Assembly: GCF_000316115.1 (NCBI RefSeq)
Contig: NZ_JH993797.1
Span: 6,111,961 to 6,175,960, forward strand
Direction of reading: 5' to 3'
Source: Leptolyngbya sp. PCC 7375
GTDB taxonomy: Bacteria > Cyanobacteriota > Cyanobacteriia > Phormidesmidales > Phormidesmidaceae
Length of the DNA: 64,000 nucleotides
The notes beneath the pieces were generated by a model. The model did not search any database. It was given only the letters and a program-made list of their open reading frames with translations, and was not told the DNA's origin. Below are positions 18,690-27,158 of this stretch, in pieces; positions within the stretch are counted from its first letter, which is position 1, and the number at the start of each line of letters is the position of its first letter. Position numbers and translations under genes: made by a program.

Positions 18690-20453
18690 GTGCCGAAAGC
18701 CATTCACTTATACCAAAAGAGAGCCTATATGAACGCGAGAAAGCTGGGGTTGACCCAGACGGCATCGTCGACGATAGCCGAGATATCAGAGCGGACAGGG
18801 CAACGGATTGATGCAGGCCATCACCGCGCTAACCGAGGAGCTGTCGTTGCATCATCCCGGAGCCAAGATCCCTTAGCTGGCGTCTGGGCCAGCGAGCTAG
18901 AACCGATGCTACGCCAGGAACCGAGACTGAAACCAATGACGCTGTTTGAATACCTGCAAGAGCAGTATCCAGGCAAGTACCCACAGGTGCTACGCACCTT
19001 ACAGAGAAGAGTGCAGCAGTGGAAAGCGCTGCACGGGCCGGCGCCGGAGGTCATGTTCGTACTGCGCCATGAACCAGGCGTCATGGGACTCTCAGACTTC
19101 ACCAAACTGAAAGGGATGGAAATCACCCTCAACGGCAAGCCATTTGAGCACTTGATTTATCATTACCGGCTCGCCTACAGCGGTTGGCAGTACGCGCAGA
19201 TTATTCAGGGGGGCGAAAGCTTCATTGCCCTATCCGAAGGGTTGCAGAACGCCCTAGCTGCGGCTGGCGGTGCCCCACAAGAACATCGCACGGACAGCCT
19301 GAGCGCGGCCTACCGTAATTCAGGGGGGCATCGTATCCAGGAGCTGACGCGGTTCTACGATGACCTGTGTGAGCACTACCGGATGGTGCCAACGAGAAAC
19401 AACAAAGGCAAAGCAAACGAGAACGGATCTGTAGAAAGTCCGCACGGCCACCTGAAGAACCGTATCAAACAGGCTATCTACCTGCGCGGCAGCAGCGACT
19501 TTGCCAGTATTGCCGAGTACCAGGCGGTGATAGACAACGCCGCTGCTGGTCTCAATCGGCAGTGCGAGGCCAAGTATGAAGCAGAAAAAGCCGTCCTACA
19601 ACCGCTGCCGAAACGCCGAGTGGCCGACTACGAGATTCTCAGTGCCAAAGTCAGCTGTCACAGCACGATAGAGGTGCGCTGCATTCTCTACAGCGTGCCA
19701 TCACGACTGATAGGTCAACAGATAGAAATTCATCTCTATCATGACCGTTTAGTCGGCTACTTTGCGCGGCAGCAGGTGTTTGAGCTGTCCCGCATGCGTG
19801 TGGCTGGCAAAGGACGACGGCGGGGGCGCTGCATCGACTATCGCCATGTGATAGGTGGACTCAGGAAAAAGCCCAGAGCCTTCCTCTTCTGTCAGTGGCA
19901 GTCAGATTTGTTACCGACTGCTGAGTTTCGCCAGCTTTGGGCGCAGATGAAAGCTCAGTTTGAGCGCGACCAAGCCGCTGTACTCATGGTCGAAGCGCTC
20001 TACATTGCCGCCACCTATGACAAAGAACAAACCGTCGCCAGCTATCTTGCCGAAGCCCTATCCAAGAACCAGCTGACGTTGAGGCATCTACAGCAACAGT
20101 TTATGCCCGATGCGGTAGCCACCTTGCCGCCAATCGCAACCCAACAACACGCTCTCGATAGCTATGACCAACTCCTCAGTGGCTCAAACGACACGGACGC
20201 CAACCTCATCACAAACACCACAAACAACCAGCCCGTACCAACAGTTGAGCCGTCTGCTCAAACAGCTCAAGCTCACCAACATGCTTACCCACTGGGAAGC
20301 TACAGAGAGCCGCGCTTTGCAGCAACAATGGTCTTATGCACAGTTTTTACTCAGCTTATGTCAACAAGAGGCCGACAGACGAGCACAAATGCGGCTAGAG
20401 CGCGCAAAAAAGGAAGCTCAGCTGCCCGCCGTAAAAAGTTTGACCAACTTTGA
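18690..20453 (+). CDS. istA: IS21-family transposase IstA
   Basis: A 587-codon DDE recombinase with a GTG start at 18690 (the first ATG is about 40 bp later). Family landmarks are DPLAGVWASELEPML, LFEYLQEQYPGKYPQVLRTL, HEPGVMGLSDFTKLKG (first Asp), EHRTDSLSAAYRN (second Asp) and ANENGSVESPHGHLKN (Glu). A C-terminal beta-barrel region contains VRCILYSVPSRLIG. The normal family end is near codon 500. Here no stop intervenes, and the frame runs about 290 bp into istB with a low-complexity tail, which may be a lost stop or a tolerated extension. Confidence 0.88.
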   Translation: MPKAIHLYQKRAYMNARKLGLTQTASSTIAEISERTGQRIDAGHHRANRGAVVASSRSQDPLAGVWASELEPMLRQEPRLKPMTLFEYLQEQYPGKYPQVLRTLQRRVQQWKALHGPAPEVMFVLRHEPGVMGLSDFTKLKGMEITLNGKPFEHLIYHYRLAYSGWQYAQIIQGGESFIALSEGLQNALAAAGGAPQEHRTDSLSAAYRNSGGHRIQELTRFYDDLCEHYRMVPTRNNKGKANENGSVESPHGHLKNRIKQAIYLRGSSDFASIAEYQAVIDNAAAGLNRQCEAKYEAEKAVLQPLPKRRVADYEILSAKVSCHSTIEVRCILYSVPSRLIGQQIEIHLYHDRLVGYFARQQVFELSRMRVAGKGRRRGRCIDYRHVIGGLRKKPRAFLFCQWQSDLLPTAEFRQLWAQMKAQFERDQAAVLMVEALYIAATYDKEQTVASYLAEALSKNQLTLRHLQQQFMPDAVATLPPIATQQHALDSYDQLLSGSNDTDANLITNTTNNQPVPTVEPSAQTAQAHQHAYPLGSYREPRFAATMVLCTVFTQLMSTRGRQTSTNAARARKKGSSAARRKKFDQL

Positions 20454-20979
20454 GTTTGACCATTGCCCAAACTTCAATCCGGCCCCTCTGATGCAATTGG
20501 CCGATGACGATACCTGGCTCGATAACGCCACCAACTGCCTGTTTTTCGGCGCGTCCGGAGTTGGGAAAACTCATTTGGCTCTTGGGTTGTCGCAAGCCAT
20601 GCTAGAAGCGGGTCGGCGCATCAAGTTCTTCAGCGCACTTGCCTTAGTTCAACAGCTTCAGCAGGATAAACAACAACTGTTGCTACAGTCTAGACTAAAG
20701 AAGCTCGACCGTTTTGACCTGCTCATCCTCGACGACTTGGGCTACGTGCAAAAGTCTGAAGCCGAAACCTCCGTACTCTTCGAACTCATTGCCCACCGCT
20801 ATGAACGCAAGAGTTTGCTGATCACCGCTAATCAGCCATTCAGCAAGTGGGACAGCATCTTTCCCGATTCGATGATGACCGTGGCTGCCGTTGACCGACT
20901 GGTGCATCATGCTGTCATCTTTGAGATTAAGGCTGACAGCTATCGGCAGCAGCAGGCGGCGGCTCGCAATCAGGGATAA
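20164..20979 (+). CDS. istB: IS21-family helper ATPase IstB
   Basis: A 271-residue AAA+ ATPase, related to DnaC, that assembles on target DNA and recruits IstA. Walker A is GASGVGKTHLA (about residue 124), Walker B is LLILDDLGY, and the family C-terminus VDRLVHHAVIFEIKADSYR is present. The start at 20164 gives the usual PYQQLSRLLKQLKLT opening after a short Thr/Ser-rich tail. It overlaps the extended istA frame. Both genes look intact, so this element may be functional. Confidence 0.92.
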   Translation: MTNSSVAQTTRTPTSSQTPQTTSPYQQLSRLLKQLKLTNMLTHWEATESRALQQQWSYAQFLLSLCQQEADRRAQMRLERAKKEAQLPAVKSLTNFEFDHCPNFNPAPLMQLADDDTWLDNATNCLFFGASGVGKTHLALGLSQAMLEAGRRIKFFSALALVQQLQQDKQQLLLQSRLKKLDRFDLLILDDLGYVQKSEAETSVLFELIAHRYERKSLLITANQPFSKWDSIFPDSMMTVAAVDRLVHHAVIFEIKADSYRQQQAAARNQG

Positions 20980-21019
20980 TTGACGCACAAAATACTTGGA
21001 GATTTTAATTGCTTGACAG

Positions 21020-21064
21020 TGACCAGGCGCTGTCATTTAGATCGCGCCTGGTCATTTAGATCGC
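21020..21064. repeat. Inverted and direct repeats after istB
   Basis: TGACCAGGCGC (21020-21030) pairs with GCGCCTGGTCA (21044-21054). The direct repeat GTCATTTAGATCGC occurs at 21032-21045 and 21051-21064. Repeated short motifs like these are typical transposase-binding sites near the end of IS21/Tn7-like elements. Confidence 0.6.
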
Positions 21065-21120
21065 TAGCTGTCGTTTGAGGTACCAACATAAAGCGGGACG
21101 ATTTCCTCAGGAATCTAGAG

Positions 21121-21189
21121 TTCGGAAGTCGGAAGTCGGAGTTCGGAATGCCCTCCCTTTCCGACTTCCGACTTCCGACTTCCGACTTC
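21121..21189. repeat. Heptanucleotide short tandem repeats in inverted arrangement
   Basis: GGAAGTC-type 7-mers (21121-21148) face four CCGACTT units (21158-21189) across a short GC-rich gap, so the array can fold into a long hairpin. This matches the short tandemly repeated repetitive sequences known from cyanobacteria. Confidence 0.8.
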
Positions 21190-21500
21190 AGTCCTAGCCA
21201 AGATTTCCCGGCTTAAATTGATACCCGTCGTTTGCTTTGATAGTCTCAGCATGAGACCAGTTAGTCTCTATTAAGTGTCAGTCAGCTCGCCAACCCGACT
21301 GTCGCGTCACGTCTACCCCCCTTGACATCTAACACCTAGCAACCCAAGCAAAACTAAATATTCTTGAATAGGCTAAATAAACGTAGCATGACAACCTCGA
21401 TGGAGCGGATTGACCAAAATTAATTGGGTTACTACAAATATCTCGGTAACCGCTGATCGCAGCCATTAATAGTAACGAAATCCAGTATTTTTTCTTATAC

Positions 21501-21815
21501 TCATCCCACACTAGCAATGATCTTTGCAATATCTTGAGGAGTTGCACCCGTTGCTAATATTGCCCGAAGCAGTAATTCAATTGAGACCGAATTATCGCCA
21601 TTTTCAGCTTTAGCAACCCGAGGTTGACTGGAGCTAATCTTAGAAGCAAGAGCACTTTGAGTCATCATTTTTTGACGACGTTCTTTCAAGCCTTGACTAA
21701 GGGCCAACTTAATTTCAACAAGAATAGTCTCCTCAGGTGTTAACTCCAAGAAATCTGAGACTGTTCCAACTTTCCAACCTTTAGATTTCAAACGTTCTTT
21801 TTTTGCCTGTTCCAT
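21501..21815 (-). CDS. HigA-like antitoxin (XRE-type helix-turn-helix)
   Basis: A 104-residue antitoxin. Residues about 47-95 form an XRE helix-turn-helix (MTQSALASKISSSQPRVAKAENGDNSVS, here shown as MTQSALASKISSSQPRVAK then ENGDNSVS), followed by a helix that contacts the toxin or dimer partner. It starts 4 bp after the toxin stop in the same operon. The toxin-first order is typical of HigBA. It should neutralise the toxin and repress the operon by binding the palindrome at 22171-22190. Confidence 0.88.
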   Translation of the reverse strand: MEQAKKERLKSKGWKVGTVSDFLELTPEETILVEIKLALSQGLKERRQKMMTQSALASKISSSQPRVAKAENGDNSVSIELLLRAILATGATPQDIAKIIASVG

Positions 21816-21819
21816 CCTG

Positions 21820-22164
21820 TTATTCCTCTACATCTGCGTCGTATTTCCTGAGACGTTTTTGGCACATCTCAAGCACACTTTTTGGGGTCTTTCTGGTGGT
21901 TTTATTGAAGACTTCGACAATTAATATTGCATCTTCGTCAATTCGATCAATGATTCGCCAGTTTTTGTTGATATCTCGAATACGTAATTCATGGCAGTGG
22001 CGACTTATGCTTGGCATAGGTCGTGAGTGTGGTAGTTCAAGAGATAATCCCTCCTGTAACTGTCTTAATAAAACGCCCGCTTCTATGCGTGCTGCTTGAC
22101 TGAAAGGCGGAGTTTTTACTGCACCATGCAACCAGACTAGAGGTTTACTTGTATTCTGCCTCAT
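21820..22164 (-). CDS. HigB/RelE-superfamily toxin (phage Gp49-like, DUF891)
   Basis: A 114-residue probable mRNA interferase that would cut mRNA on the ribosome when free of antitoxin. The family signature is the opening PLVWLHGAVKTPPFS, then LPHSRPMPSISRHCHELRIRD (trimmed here), NWRIIDRIDEDAILIVEVFNK and the C-terminal Lys/Arg-rich helix RLRKYDADVEE. The core RelE fold looks complete. The start codon lies 7 bp from the operator palindrome, so transcription probably begins within or just upstream of it. The pair sits next to the IS island, a common place for mobile toxin-antitoxin modules. Confidence 0.87.
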   Translation of the reverse strand: MRQNTSKPLVWLHGAVKTPPFSQAARIEAGVLLRQLQEGLSLELPHSRPMPSISRHCHELRIRDINKNWRIIDRIDEDAILIVEVFNKTTRKTPKSVLEMCQKRLRKYDADVEE

Positions 22165-22170
22165 ATATAT

Positions 22171-22190
22171 TTATATCACATCTGATATAA
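22171..22190 (-). promoter_or_regulatory. Operator palindrome of the toxin-antitoxin operon
   Basis: TTATATCA-CATC-TGATATAA has perfect 8-bp arms directly before the toxin start. AT-rich -10-like sequence overlaps it. It is the likely binding site for the antitoxin. Confidence 0.7.
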
Positions 22191-22381
22191 TGATGCCCGT
22201 CAAGTTAGGTAAAGTACATTTTGTTATTCATATTTTCTCAGTGATTAAAAAATACTCCATTAGGCTTGATCCATCAGCATGCTCAACGCCTTACTCATAA
22301 ACGTTTTCGAGGCTGTATAAATATGGTGGTGTCCCACGAATATTAAAGCCAGTGCTAAGCTCAGGGTAGAGTTTCTCTGGG

Positions 22382-23200
22382 TTGAGTCTAATGGCAGACA
22401 CTGAAGCGTTGGCGGGTGAAAGTGCCCAATCAATGAATGCTGAGCAGATAGACCTATATGAGCGCATTCAAGCGTTTTCATTAGATAAACCAGATGCCCA
22501 GCTACCCTTTAGTAAACGGCTAGCCAGAGATAATGGCTGGACCCTGCAGTATGCCCAGCGAGCCATTGAAGAATATAAGAAATTCACCTTTTTAGCATTA
22601 GCAGCAGGGCATCCAGTCACCCCTTCAGACCAGGTGGACCAAGTATGGCACCTACATTTGTCCTATACACACTCCTATTGGGAAGAATTCTGCTCTGGGG
22701 TTTTGCAAAACCCACTACACCACAGTCCCACCCTGGGGGGAGACGATGAAAGCCAAAAGTTCGATGATTGGTATCGTAAAACTCTAGAGAGCTATGAACA
22801 ACTTTTTGACGAACCACCACCAGTAGAATTTTGGCCAGCACCCGAAGAACGTTTTGGCCGTGACTTACATTTTTTACGAGTTAACACCCAACAGAATTGG
22901 ATACTGCCAAAATCACAAGTTCAAAAAGCAGCAATCGCCAGTGTAGCAACGCTTTTAGCTTTGATATTCAGTAGTTATTATCTAAGCAGTGCTGAAGGCA
23001 ATATTAATCCATTGGCGGTGATTTTACTCACCGCTATGATTGTTGCTTCAGGGTTTGGCGCAACACGAATGATTATGGGACTCGTGGATTTTATCAAAGA
23101 TCCCTCTCGCCCTCGACTTAAAGGAGATTGGAGCAGCTACGGTGTTGGTAGCGGCTGTGTTGGTTGTAGCGGCTGTGGCAGCGGCTGTGGCGGTGGTTAA
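22382..23200 (+). CDS. Glycine-rich-domain membrane protein (GRDP/DUF1399-like N-terminus)
   Basis: A 272-residue protein, possibly starting at the second ATG (22391). Residues about 25-150 resemble the conserved core of glycine-rich domain proteins, with YKKFTFLALAAG, HPVTPSDQVDQVWHLHLSY and the His-rich DxxWHxH pattern. Two membrane helices follow (about 183-202 and 213-235). The last 20 residues are Gly/Cys/Ser-rich (CVGCSGCGSGCGGG). Similar cyanobacterial proteins are conserved but uncharacterised. The Cys-rich tail could bind metal, which is inference. No neighbour suggests a pathway. Confidence 0.65.
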   Translation: MSLMADTEALAGESAQSMNAEQIDLYERIQAFSLDKPDAQLPFSKRLARDNGWTLQYAQRAIEEYKKFTFLALAAGHPVTPSDQVDQVWHLHLSYTHSYWEEFCSGVLQNPLHHSPTLGGDDESQKFDDWYRKTLESYEQLFDEPPPVEFWPAPEERFGRDLHFLRVNTQQNWILPKSQVQKAAIASVATLLALIFSSYYLSSAEGNINPLAVILLTAMIVASGFGATRMIMGLVDFIKDPSRPRLKGDWSSYGVGSGCVGCSGCGSGCGGG

Positions 23201-23226
23201 TCAAGATATCGCTTAGAAAGAGCCGA

Positions 23227-23733
23227 TTACTCGTATCGCACCCCATTATGTTCTAGCCATCCATCTGCATGCCAATCTTTGGGATCATCATGGGTCCAGT
23301 GCAGCACACCGCCACGTTCATTCCATTCATATTCACCCCGAAATCGCACCTCATCACTGATGCGTAACGCATCGATACGAGAAGCGACATCCCTATCAAT
23401 ATTGTGACTGACCAGCAGTGATTGCCCTGAGGCTAGTCGCAAAATAAACTTTTGATGACGAGAGCCTTCCAAATCATCTGGTAGTAGCTTTTCGACACGT
23501 CCTGCCCCCTCTACAATCAGGTCAGACTCACCATTGCGATAAGCTTCCATCAAAGCATCATCACCTTTAACATCAGTCCGTCGAAAGTCGTCTCTTGCAG
23601 CAGCATCCGCCATAGGTACAGACAAAGGAAACAATAAAGACACTTTTACCACTGGCACAAGCAGGATTAAAACAGACAAAGTGATTACTATCAAAAACGA
23701 TGAAAACGCTTTTATAGCCTTGTTTATAGCCAT
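23227..23733 (-). CDS. DUF3465-family secreted or anchored protein
   Basis: About 168 residues starting at MAINKAIKAF (23733). A longer frame exists, but this start directly precedes a signal/anchor helix (about residues 10-33, VITLSVLILLVPVV). The rest is the compact DUF3465 beta domain: VEKLLPDDLEGSRHQKFILRL, LLVSHNID, and the hallmark FRGEYEWNERGGVLHWTH. It was probably exported or tethered outside the membrane. DUF3465 proteins resemble OB-fold-like domains with no established activity. The gene is monocistronic and convergent with the glycine-rich protein gene. Confidence 0.82.
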   Translation of the reverse strand: MAINKAIKAFSSFLIVITLSVLILLVPVVKVSLLFPLSVPMADAAARDDFRRTDVKGDDALMEAYRNGESDLIVEGAGRVEKLLPDDLEGSRHQKFILRLASGQSLLVSHNIDRDVASRIDALRISDEVRFRGEYEWNERGGVLHWTHDDPKDWHADGWLEHNGVRYE

Positions 23734-23858
23734 CTCAGTGGGAAACCGTATACGGTAGTGTCGGTGTAATTTTACCCCATCCCATGGGGGCATTCACCAC
23801 CTGCGCCCATTCTCTCCCTTTGCGATGATGAATTTGTCGAACACGAGAGATACGGCCC

Positions 23859-24188
23859 ATGAAGACATCTGCACAGCAACCTATGATCGAAGGGATTCGC
23901 AACTGGTACCGCAACGCCATTCGCAACTCTAAATATCGCTGGCTTGTGGTTTTTGGGAGTCTTCTATATCTTGTCAGTCCCTTGGATATCTTGCCTGATG
24001 TTTTGCCGATTATTGGCTGGCTCGACGATGGCATTATCGCTACTCTTCTAGTTACTGAAGTGTCTCAACTCTTGTTCGAACAGGTAAACGCCTCTAAGAA
24101 AAAGAATCATCAAGAGGCTAATAATTCCACTGATATCGCCAGCACAACCGAGCAGGTGGTTGATGTAGAGGTGGTATCCGTTAGCTAG
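23859..24188 (+). CDS. DUF1232 (YkvA-like) small membrane protein
   Basis: A 109-residue protein with the DUF1232 signature LLYLVSPLDILPDVLPIIGWLDDG at about residues 35-58 (core phrase SPLDILPDVLP), within two short hydrophobic helices. The hydrophilic C-terminus is Asn/Thr/Val-rich. Family members are widespread and uncharacterised. The next gene follows after about 70 bp on the same strand, and both may share a transcript ending at the terminator near 24849. Confidence 0.87.
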   Translation: MKTSAQQPMIEGIRNWYRNAIRNSKYRWLVVFGSLLYLVSPLDILPDVLPIIGWLDDGIIATLLVTEVSQLLFEQVNASKKKNHQEANNSTDIASTTEQVVDVEVVSVS

Positions 24189-24259
24189 CTCAGTCTTTGA
24201 GTAAGTTTGTCGCGCTCATCACGTTTCATTGTTCACTTTATTCAATAAGGCACAGAATC

Positions 24260-24694
24260 ATGACTAATACCAACACCCAAGTAATCAACGAAAACTTCCA
24301 GTCCATCAAAGCAGAAGGCGGACGTCGTACTCAAAAGATTGGCGATATTCTTAAGTCCGCTTTCTCGGAGGCTATCAGTGAAGTAAAAGAAGGTGCCAGC
24401 ACCGTTCACCCCCTTGCTAAAGATCTAGCCGATAACGCCGTTCAAGTAGTTAAAGAAAAAGGACAGGAAGCCTATGTAAATGCAAAACAAGCGGCACAGG
24501 AAACGGCTACTGATGAGCAAGATATTGTGACTCAGTTCAAGCTAAAACTGCAGGCTATTGTGGAAGCGATTAAGGCCACACTATTAGGTAAGGTAAAGAC
24601 GGTAGATGAGGAGACTGCTGCTGAGACGGTCAAATTAATTGAGCAGGATACTGAGGTGCAAACCGTAGTTACGGTGGGTTCTACAGCTGCTTAG
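24260..24694 (+). CDS. Amphipathic helical protein of unknown function (LEA/apolipoprotein-like)
   Basis: 144 residues from the ATG at 24260. A longer frame exists, but MTNTNTQVINENFQ begins the regular sequence. It is Ala/Lys/Glu/Thr-rich and predicted to be almost wholly alpha-helical, with repeated stretches such as KEGASTVHPLAKDLADNAV and KEKGQEAYVNAKQAAQETA. It has no signal peptide and no hydrophobic core. Such composition is seen in late-embryogenesis-abundant-like stress proteins and in coiled cyanobacterial proteins of unknown role. No specific function is claimed. Confidence 0.65.
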   Translation: MTNTNTQVINENFQSIKAEGGRRTQKIGDILKSAFSEAISEVKEGASTVHPLAKDLADNAVQVVKEKGQEAYVNAKQAAQETATDEQDIVTQFKLKLQAIVEAIKATLLGKVKTVDEETAAETVKLIEQDTEVQTVVTVGSTAA

Positions 24695-24733
24695 GAGTAA
24701 GCCATCAATAAATTCCAAAAGTAAATGTTGAAG

Positions 24734-24753
24734 AGACGTTCCATGGAACGTCT
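24734..24753. repeat. Perfect 20-bp palindrome containing GTTCCATGGAAC
   Basis: AGACGTTCCATGGAACGTCT is perfectly self-complementary. The core GTTCCATGGAAC recurs inside the longer inverted repeat at 42396-42429, which suggests an interspersed palindromic repeat family. Confidence 0.75.
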
Positions 24754-24848
24754 GTACGTCCAATAATTTGGAAGTTAATTGATTTTATTTCCTGAGTCTT
24801 GTAAGTTTTCTCTCCTCTTCCTAGAGTTTTGTTAGGTACGTAAACTAG

Positions 24849-24880
24849 ACGCTAGTTTCCCTTAGGACTAGCGTTTTTTT
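24849..24880 (+). terminator. Rho-independent terminator
   Basis: ACGCTAGT (24849-24856) pairs with ACTAGCGT (24867-24874) and is followed by a run of seven T. It ends the DUF1232/helical-protein transcript before the convergent mnmG. Confidence 0.88.
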
Positions 24881-24930
24881 ATGGTTTACTGTAGGAGTAT
24901 CGTAGGCAACGCCCCTACGGGGATGGGCCT

Positions 24931-26853
24931 TTATGTTTTGGCTAATGCTTCTTTTTTGCGTTCCTTGATTTCTAAATGTACTAGGAGCGCATTGATATCT
25001 GCAGGATTAACACCGCCAATCCGAGTGGCCTGACCTACGGTTAAGGGTTTAAAAGATGTTAGCTTCTCGCGAGCTTCCATCGATAACGTGTCAATGCTCA
25101 TGTAGTTAATATCTTTCGGTAGCTTGCGGTTCTGTTGTTTGGCTACCTGCTCAATCTGACTTTGCTGACGCTGAATGTAGCCTGAATACTTAATATCGAT
25201 TTCAGCACCTTCTTTTTCGGCCCTTGTTAGGTCTGACTTACCTAAATCGTATTGCTCCAGATGGGTGTAATGGAACCGGGGGCGACGGAGGAGATCGGCA
25301 AGTGCGATCGCATCCTTAATCTTCTGCCCCGTATCCGCCACAATCTGCTTGCCCACAGGCTCATGAGCCTTCACCCGTGTACTGTGCAGTCGCTTTTTTT
25401 CAGCCGCAATATTCTCCTGTTTGCGCAGATATAGTTCCCACCGTCGGTCATCCACCAGACCAATTTCACGTCCCAGAGGCGTCAACCGCTGATCCGCATT
25501 GTCTGAACGTAGGATCAACCGATATTCCGACCGTGATGTGAGCATCCGGTAGGGCTCTCGCAAATCCTTGGTACACAGGTCATCAATGAGCGTACCGATA
25601 TAACTACCCTCACGGGGGAAGATAATCATCTCGTCACCACGGCCATAGCGAACAGAGTTAACACCAGCAACAAAACCTTGGGCTGCAGCTTCTTCATAGC
25701 CTGTTGTACCGTTGATTTGTCCCGCACAGAACAATCCCTCAATTTTTTTTGTCATCAGTGTGGGAAAACACTGGGTGGCAGGTAAATAGTCATACTCCAC
25801 CGCATAGGCCGGGCGCAGCATGGCGCAGTTTTCCAAACCAGGTAGGCTGCGCAACATCGCCCGTTGAATACTTTCGGGCAACCCCGTAGAAAATCCCTGC
25901 ACATAAATCTCAGGAATTGTACGACCTTCTGGCTCTAAAAAGATTTGGTGACTTTCTTTATCAGCAAAGCGAACAATCTTATCTTCAATGCTTGGACAAT
26001 AGCGAGGTCCCTTAGAATCTACCCAGCCACCATAGATAGGAGACATGTGGAGATTCTCCTGGATGATGCGATGCGTTTCCGCTGTCGTACGAGTTAGGTG
26101 ACAATCCATCGGCTCACGCTCAACCCACACCTCTGGGTCAAAGCTAAACCAGCGTACATCCGTGTCGCTTGGCTGCTTCTCTAAAACATCAAAATTGATC
26201 GTGCGTCGGTCAACACGGGCTGGAGTTCCTGTCTTGAGGCGACCTGTTTCAAACCCTAACTGGTTGAGAGTGTCAGTTAGACCAACAGCTGCAAACTCCC
26301 CCGCTCGACCCGCCGCCATTGATTTGTTGCCCACCCAGATAACACCCCCTAAGAAAGTACCTGTGGTGAGAATCACCGCTTTACAGCGAAAGGCAACACC
26401 AAAGTAGGTTTGGATACCGATAACCTCATCGTTGTCACCCAATACTAAATCTGTTGCCATCCCCTCACGTAGCACCAGATTCTCCTGGTTCTCTACGATG
26501 GTTTTCATGGTGGCGGCATATTCACGCTTGTCGGTCTGTGCCCGCAGAGCCCACACTGCCGGACCACGGGAATTATTTAGTACCCGCTTTTGTAAATAGG
26601 TGCGGTCGGCCATTTTGCCAATTTCCCCACCCAGGGCATCCACCTCATGGGTTAGCTGTGACTTCGCTGGCCCGCCGATCGCTGGGTTACAAGGCTGCCA
26701 GGCAATTCTGTCCAGGTTGAGGGTAAGCAGTAGCGTCCGAGCCCCTAACCGTGATGAAGCCAGTGCGGCTTCACAGCCCGAATGGCCTGCACCGATCACG
26801 ACTACATCAAATTCATCTAAAAACTCTACCGAGCTGCTCATATGCCTATCCAT
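24931..26853 (-). CDS. mnmG: tRNA uridine-5-carboxymethylaminomethyl modification enzyme MnmG (GidA)
   Basis: A 640-residue FAD enzyme that, with MnmE, installs the carboxymethylaminomethyl group on U34 of several tRNAs. The FAD motif VVIGAGHSGCEAA is at residues about 18-30. Family signatures CNPAIGGPAKSQL, RVDRRTINFD, GPRYCPSIEDKIVRF and GLFCAGQINGTTGYEEAA are all present, as is the C-terminal helical domain (INYMSIDTLSMEAREKL). Length is normal. ATGs at 26853 and 26841 are both possible starts. It is cytoplasmic and monocistronic here, with no mnmE nearby. Confidence 0.97.
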   Translation of the reverse strand: MDRHMSSSVEFLDEFDVVVIGAGHSGCEAALASSRLGARTLLLTLNLDRIAWQPCNPAIGGPAKSQLTHEVDALGGEIGKMADRTYLQKRVLNNSRGPAVWALRAQTDKREYAATMKTIVENQENLVLREGMATDLVLGDNDEVIGIQTYFGVAFRCKAVILTTGTFLGGVIWVGNKSMAAGRAGEFAAVGLTDTLNQLGFETGRLKTGTPARVDRRTINFDVLEKQPSDTDVRWFSFDPEVWVEREPMDCHLTRTTAETHRIIQENLHMSPIYGGWVDSKGPRYCPSIEDKIVRFADKESHQIFLEPEGRTIPEIYVQGFSTGLPESIQRAMLRSLPGLENCAMLRPAYAVEYDYLPATQCFPTLMTKKIEGLFCAGQINGTTGYEEAAAQGFVAGVNSVRYGRGDEMIIFPREGSYIGTLIDDLCTKDLREPYRMLTSRSEYRLILRSDNADQRLTPLGREIGLVDDRRWELYLRKQENIAAEKKRLHSTRVKAHEPVGKQIVADTGQKIKDAIALADLLRRPRFHYTHLEQYDLGKSDLTRAEKEGAEIDIKYSGYIQRQQSQIEQVAKQQNRKLPKDINYMSIDTLSMEAREKLTSFKPLTVGQATRIGGVNPADINALLVHLEIKERKKEALAKT

Positions 26854-27099
26854 CCAGCGTTTCCCGTTGCTGATTTTTGCAAGATACCGATCTGGATTGA
26901 GTGCAATCCAGCAAAACTTGTCAGCTTCAACCCGATCGGGGGATCAGCAGCGTCAAGCGTTATTTATTCTAAACCCTCAATCCTGCTACAGTTAGATTTC
27001 AAGATTGAGTTGATCAGAGTTAATCAATTGACAATTTTTACCAGCCCCCTTTGGTATAGATTAATGTGGGGTTTGGAATCGGGTGCTTCTACGCCCTCG

Positions 27100-27127
27100 G
27101 GCCTTGAGTTTTTATTTACTCAAGGCC
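27100..27127 (+). promoter_or_regulatory. Hairpin in the leader of the HAD hydrolase gene
   Basis: GGCCTTGAGT (27100-27109) pairs perfectly with ACTCAAGGCC (27118-27127) around a T-rich 8-nt loop. It lies 31 bp before the start codon. Only a weak T-rich tail follows, so it is a leader structure or weak attenuator. The rest of the 26854-27099 spacer holds a TTGACA box at 27028 with no well-spaced -10. Confidence 0.5.
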
Positions 27128-27158
27128 TCTGTTTAGTGCCCCCACAGGAAATTCAACC

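Larger units (their letters stand above)
18527..21309 (+). mobile_element. IS21-family element (istA-istB), termini tentative
   Basis: The left candidate end TGTTGCGCGACAGT (18527-18540) and right candidate end ACTGTCGCGTCA (21298-21309) share GCGACAGT in inverted orientation and TG...CA tips. I see no target duplication. The 330 bp after istB is long for this family and holds extra repeats, so the true right end may lie further left. Confidence 0.6.

Noticed and set aside
21020..21064. Repeats resembling the end of a CRISPR-associated (Tn7-like) transposon
   Set aside because: The neighbouring genes are plain istA/istB. No tnsB/tnsC/tniQ, Cas12k or CRISPR array is present.
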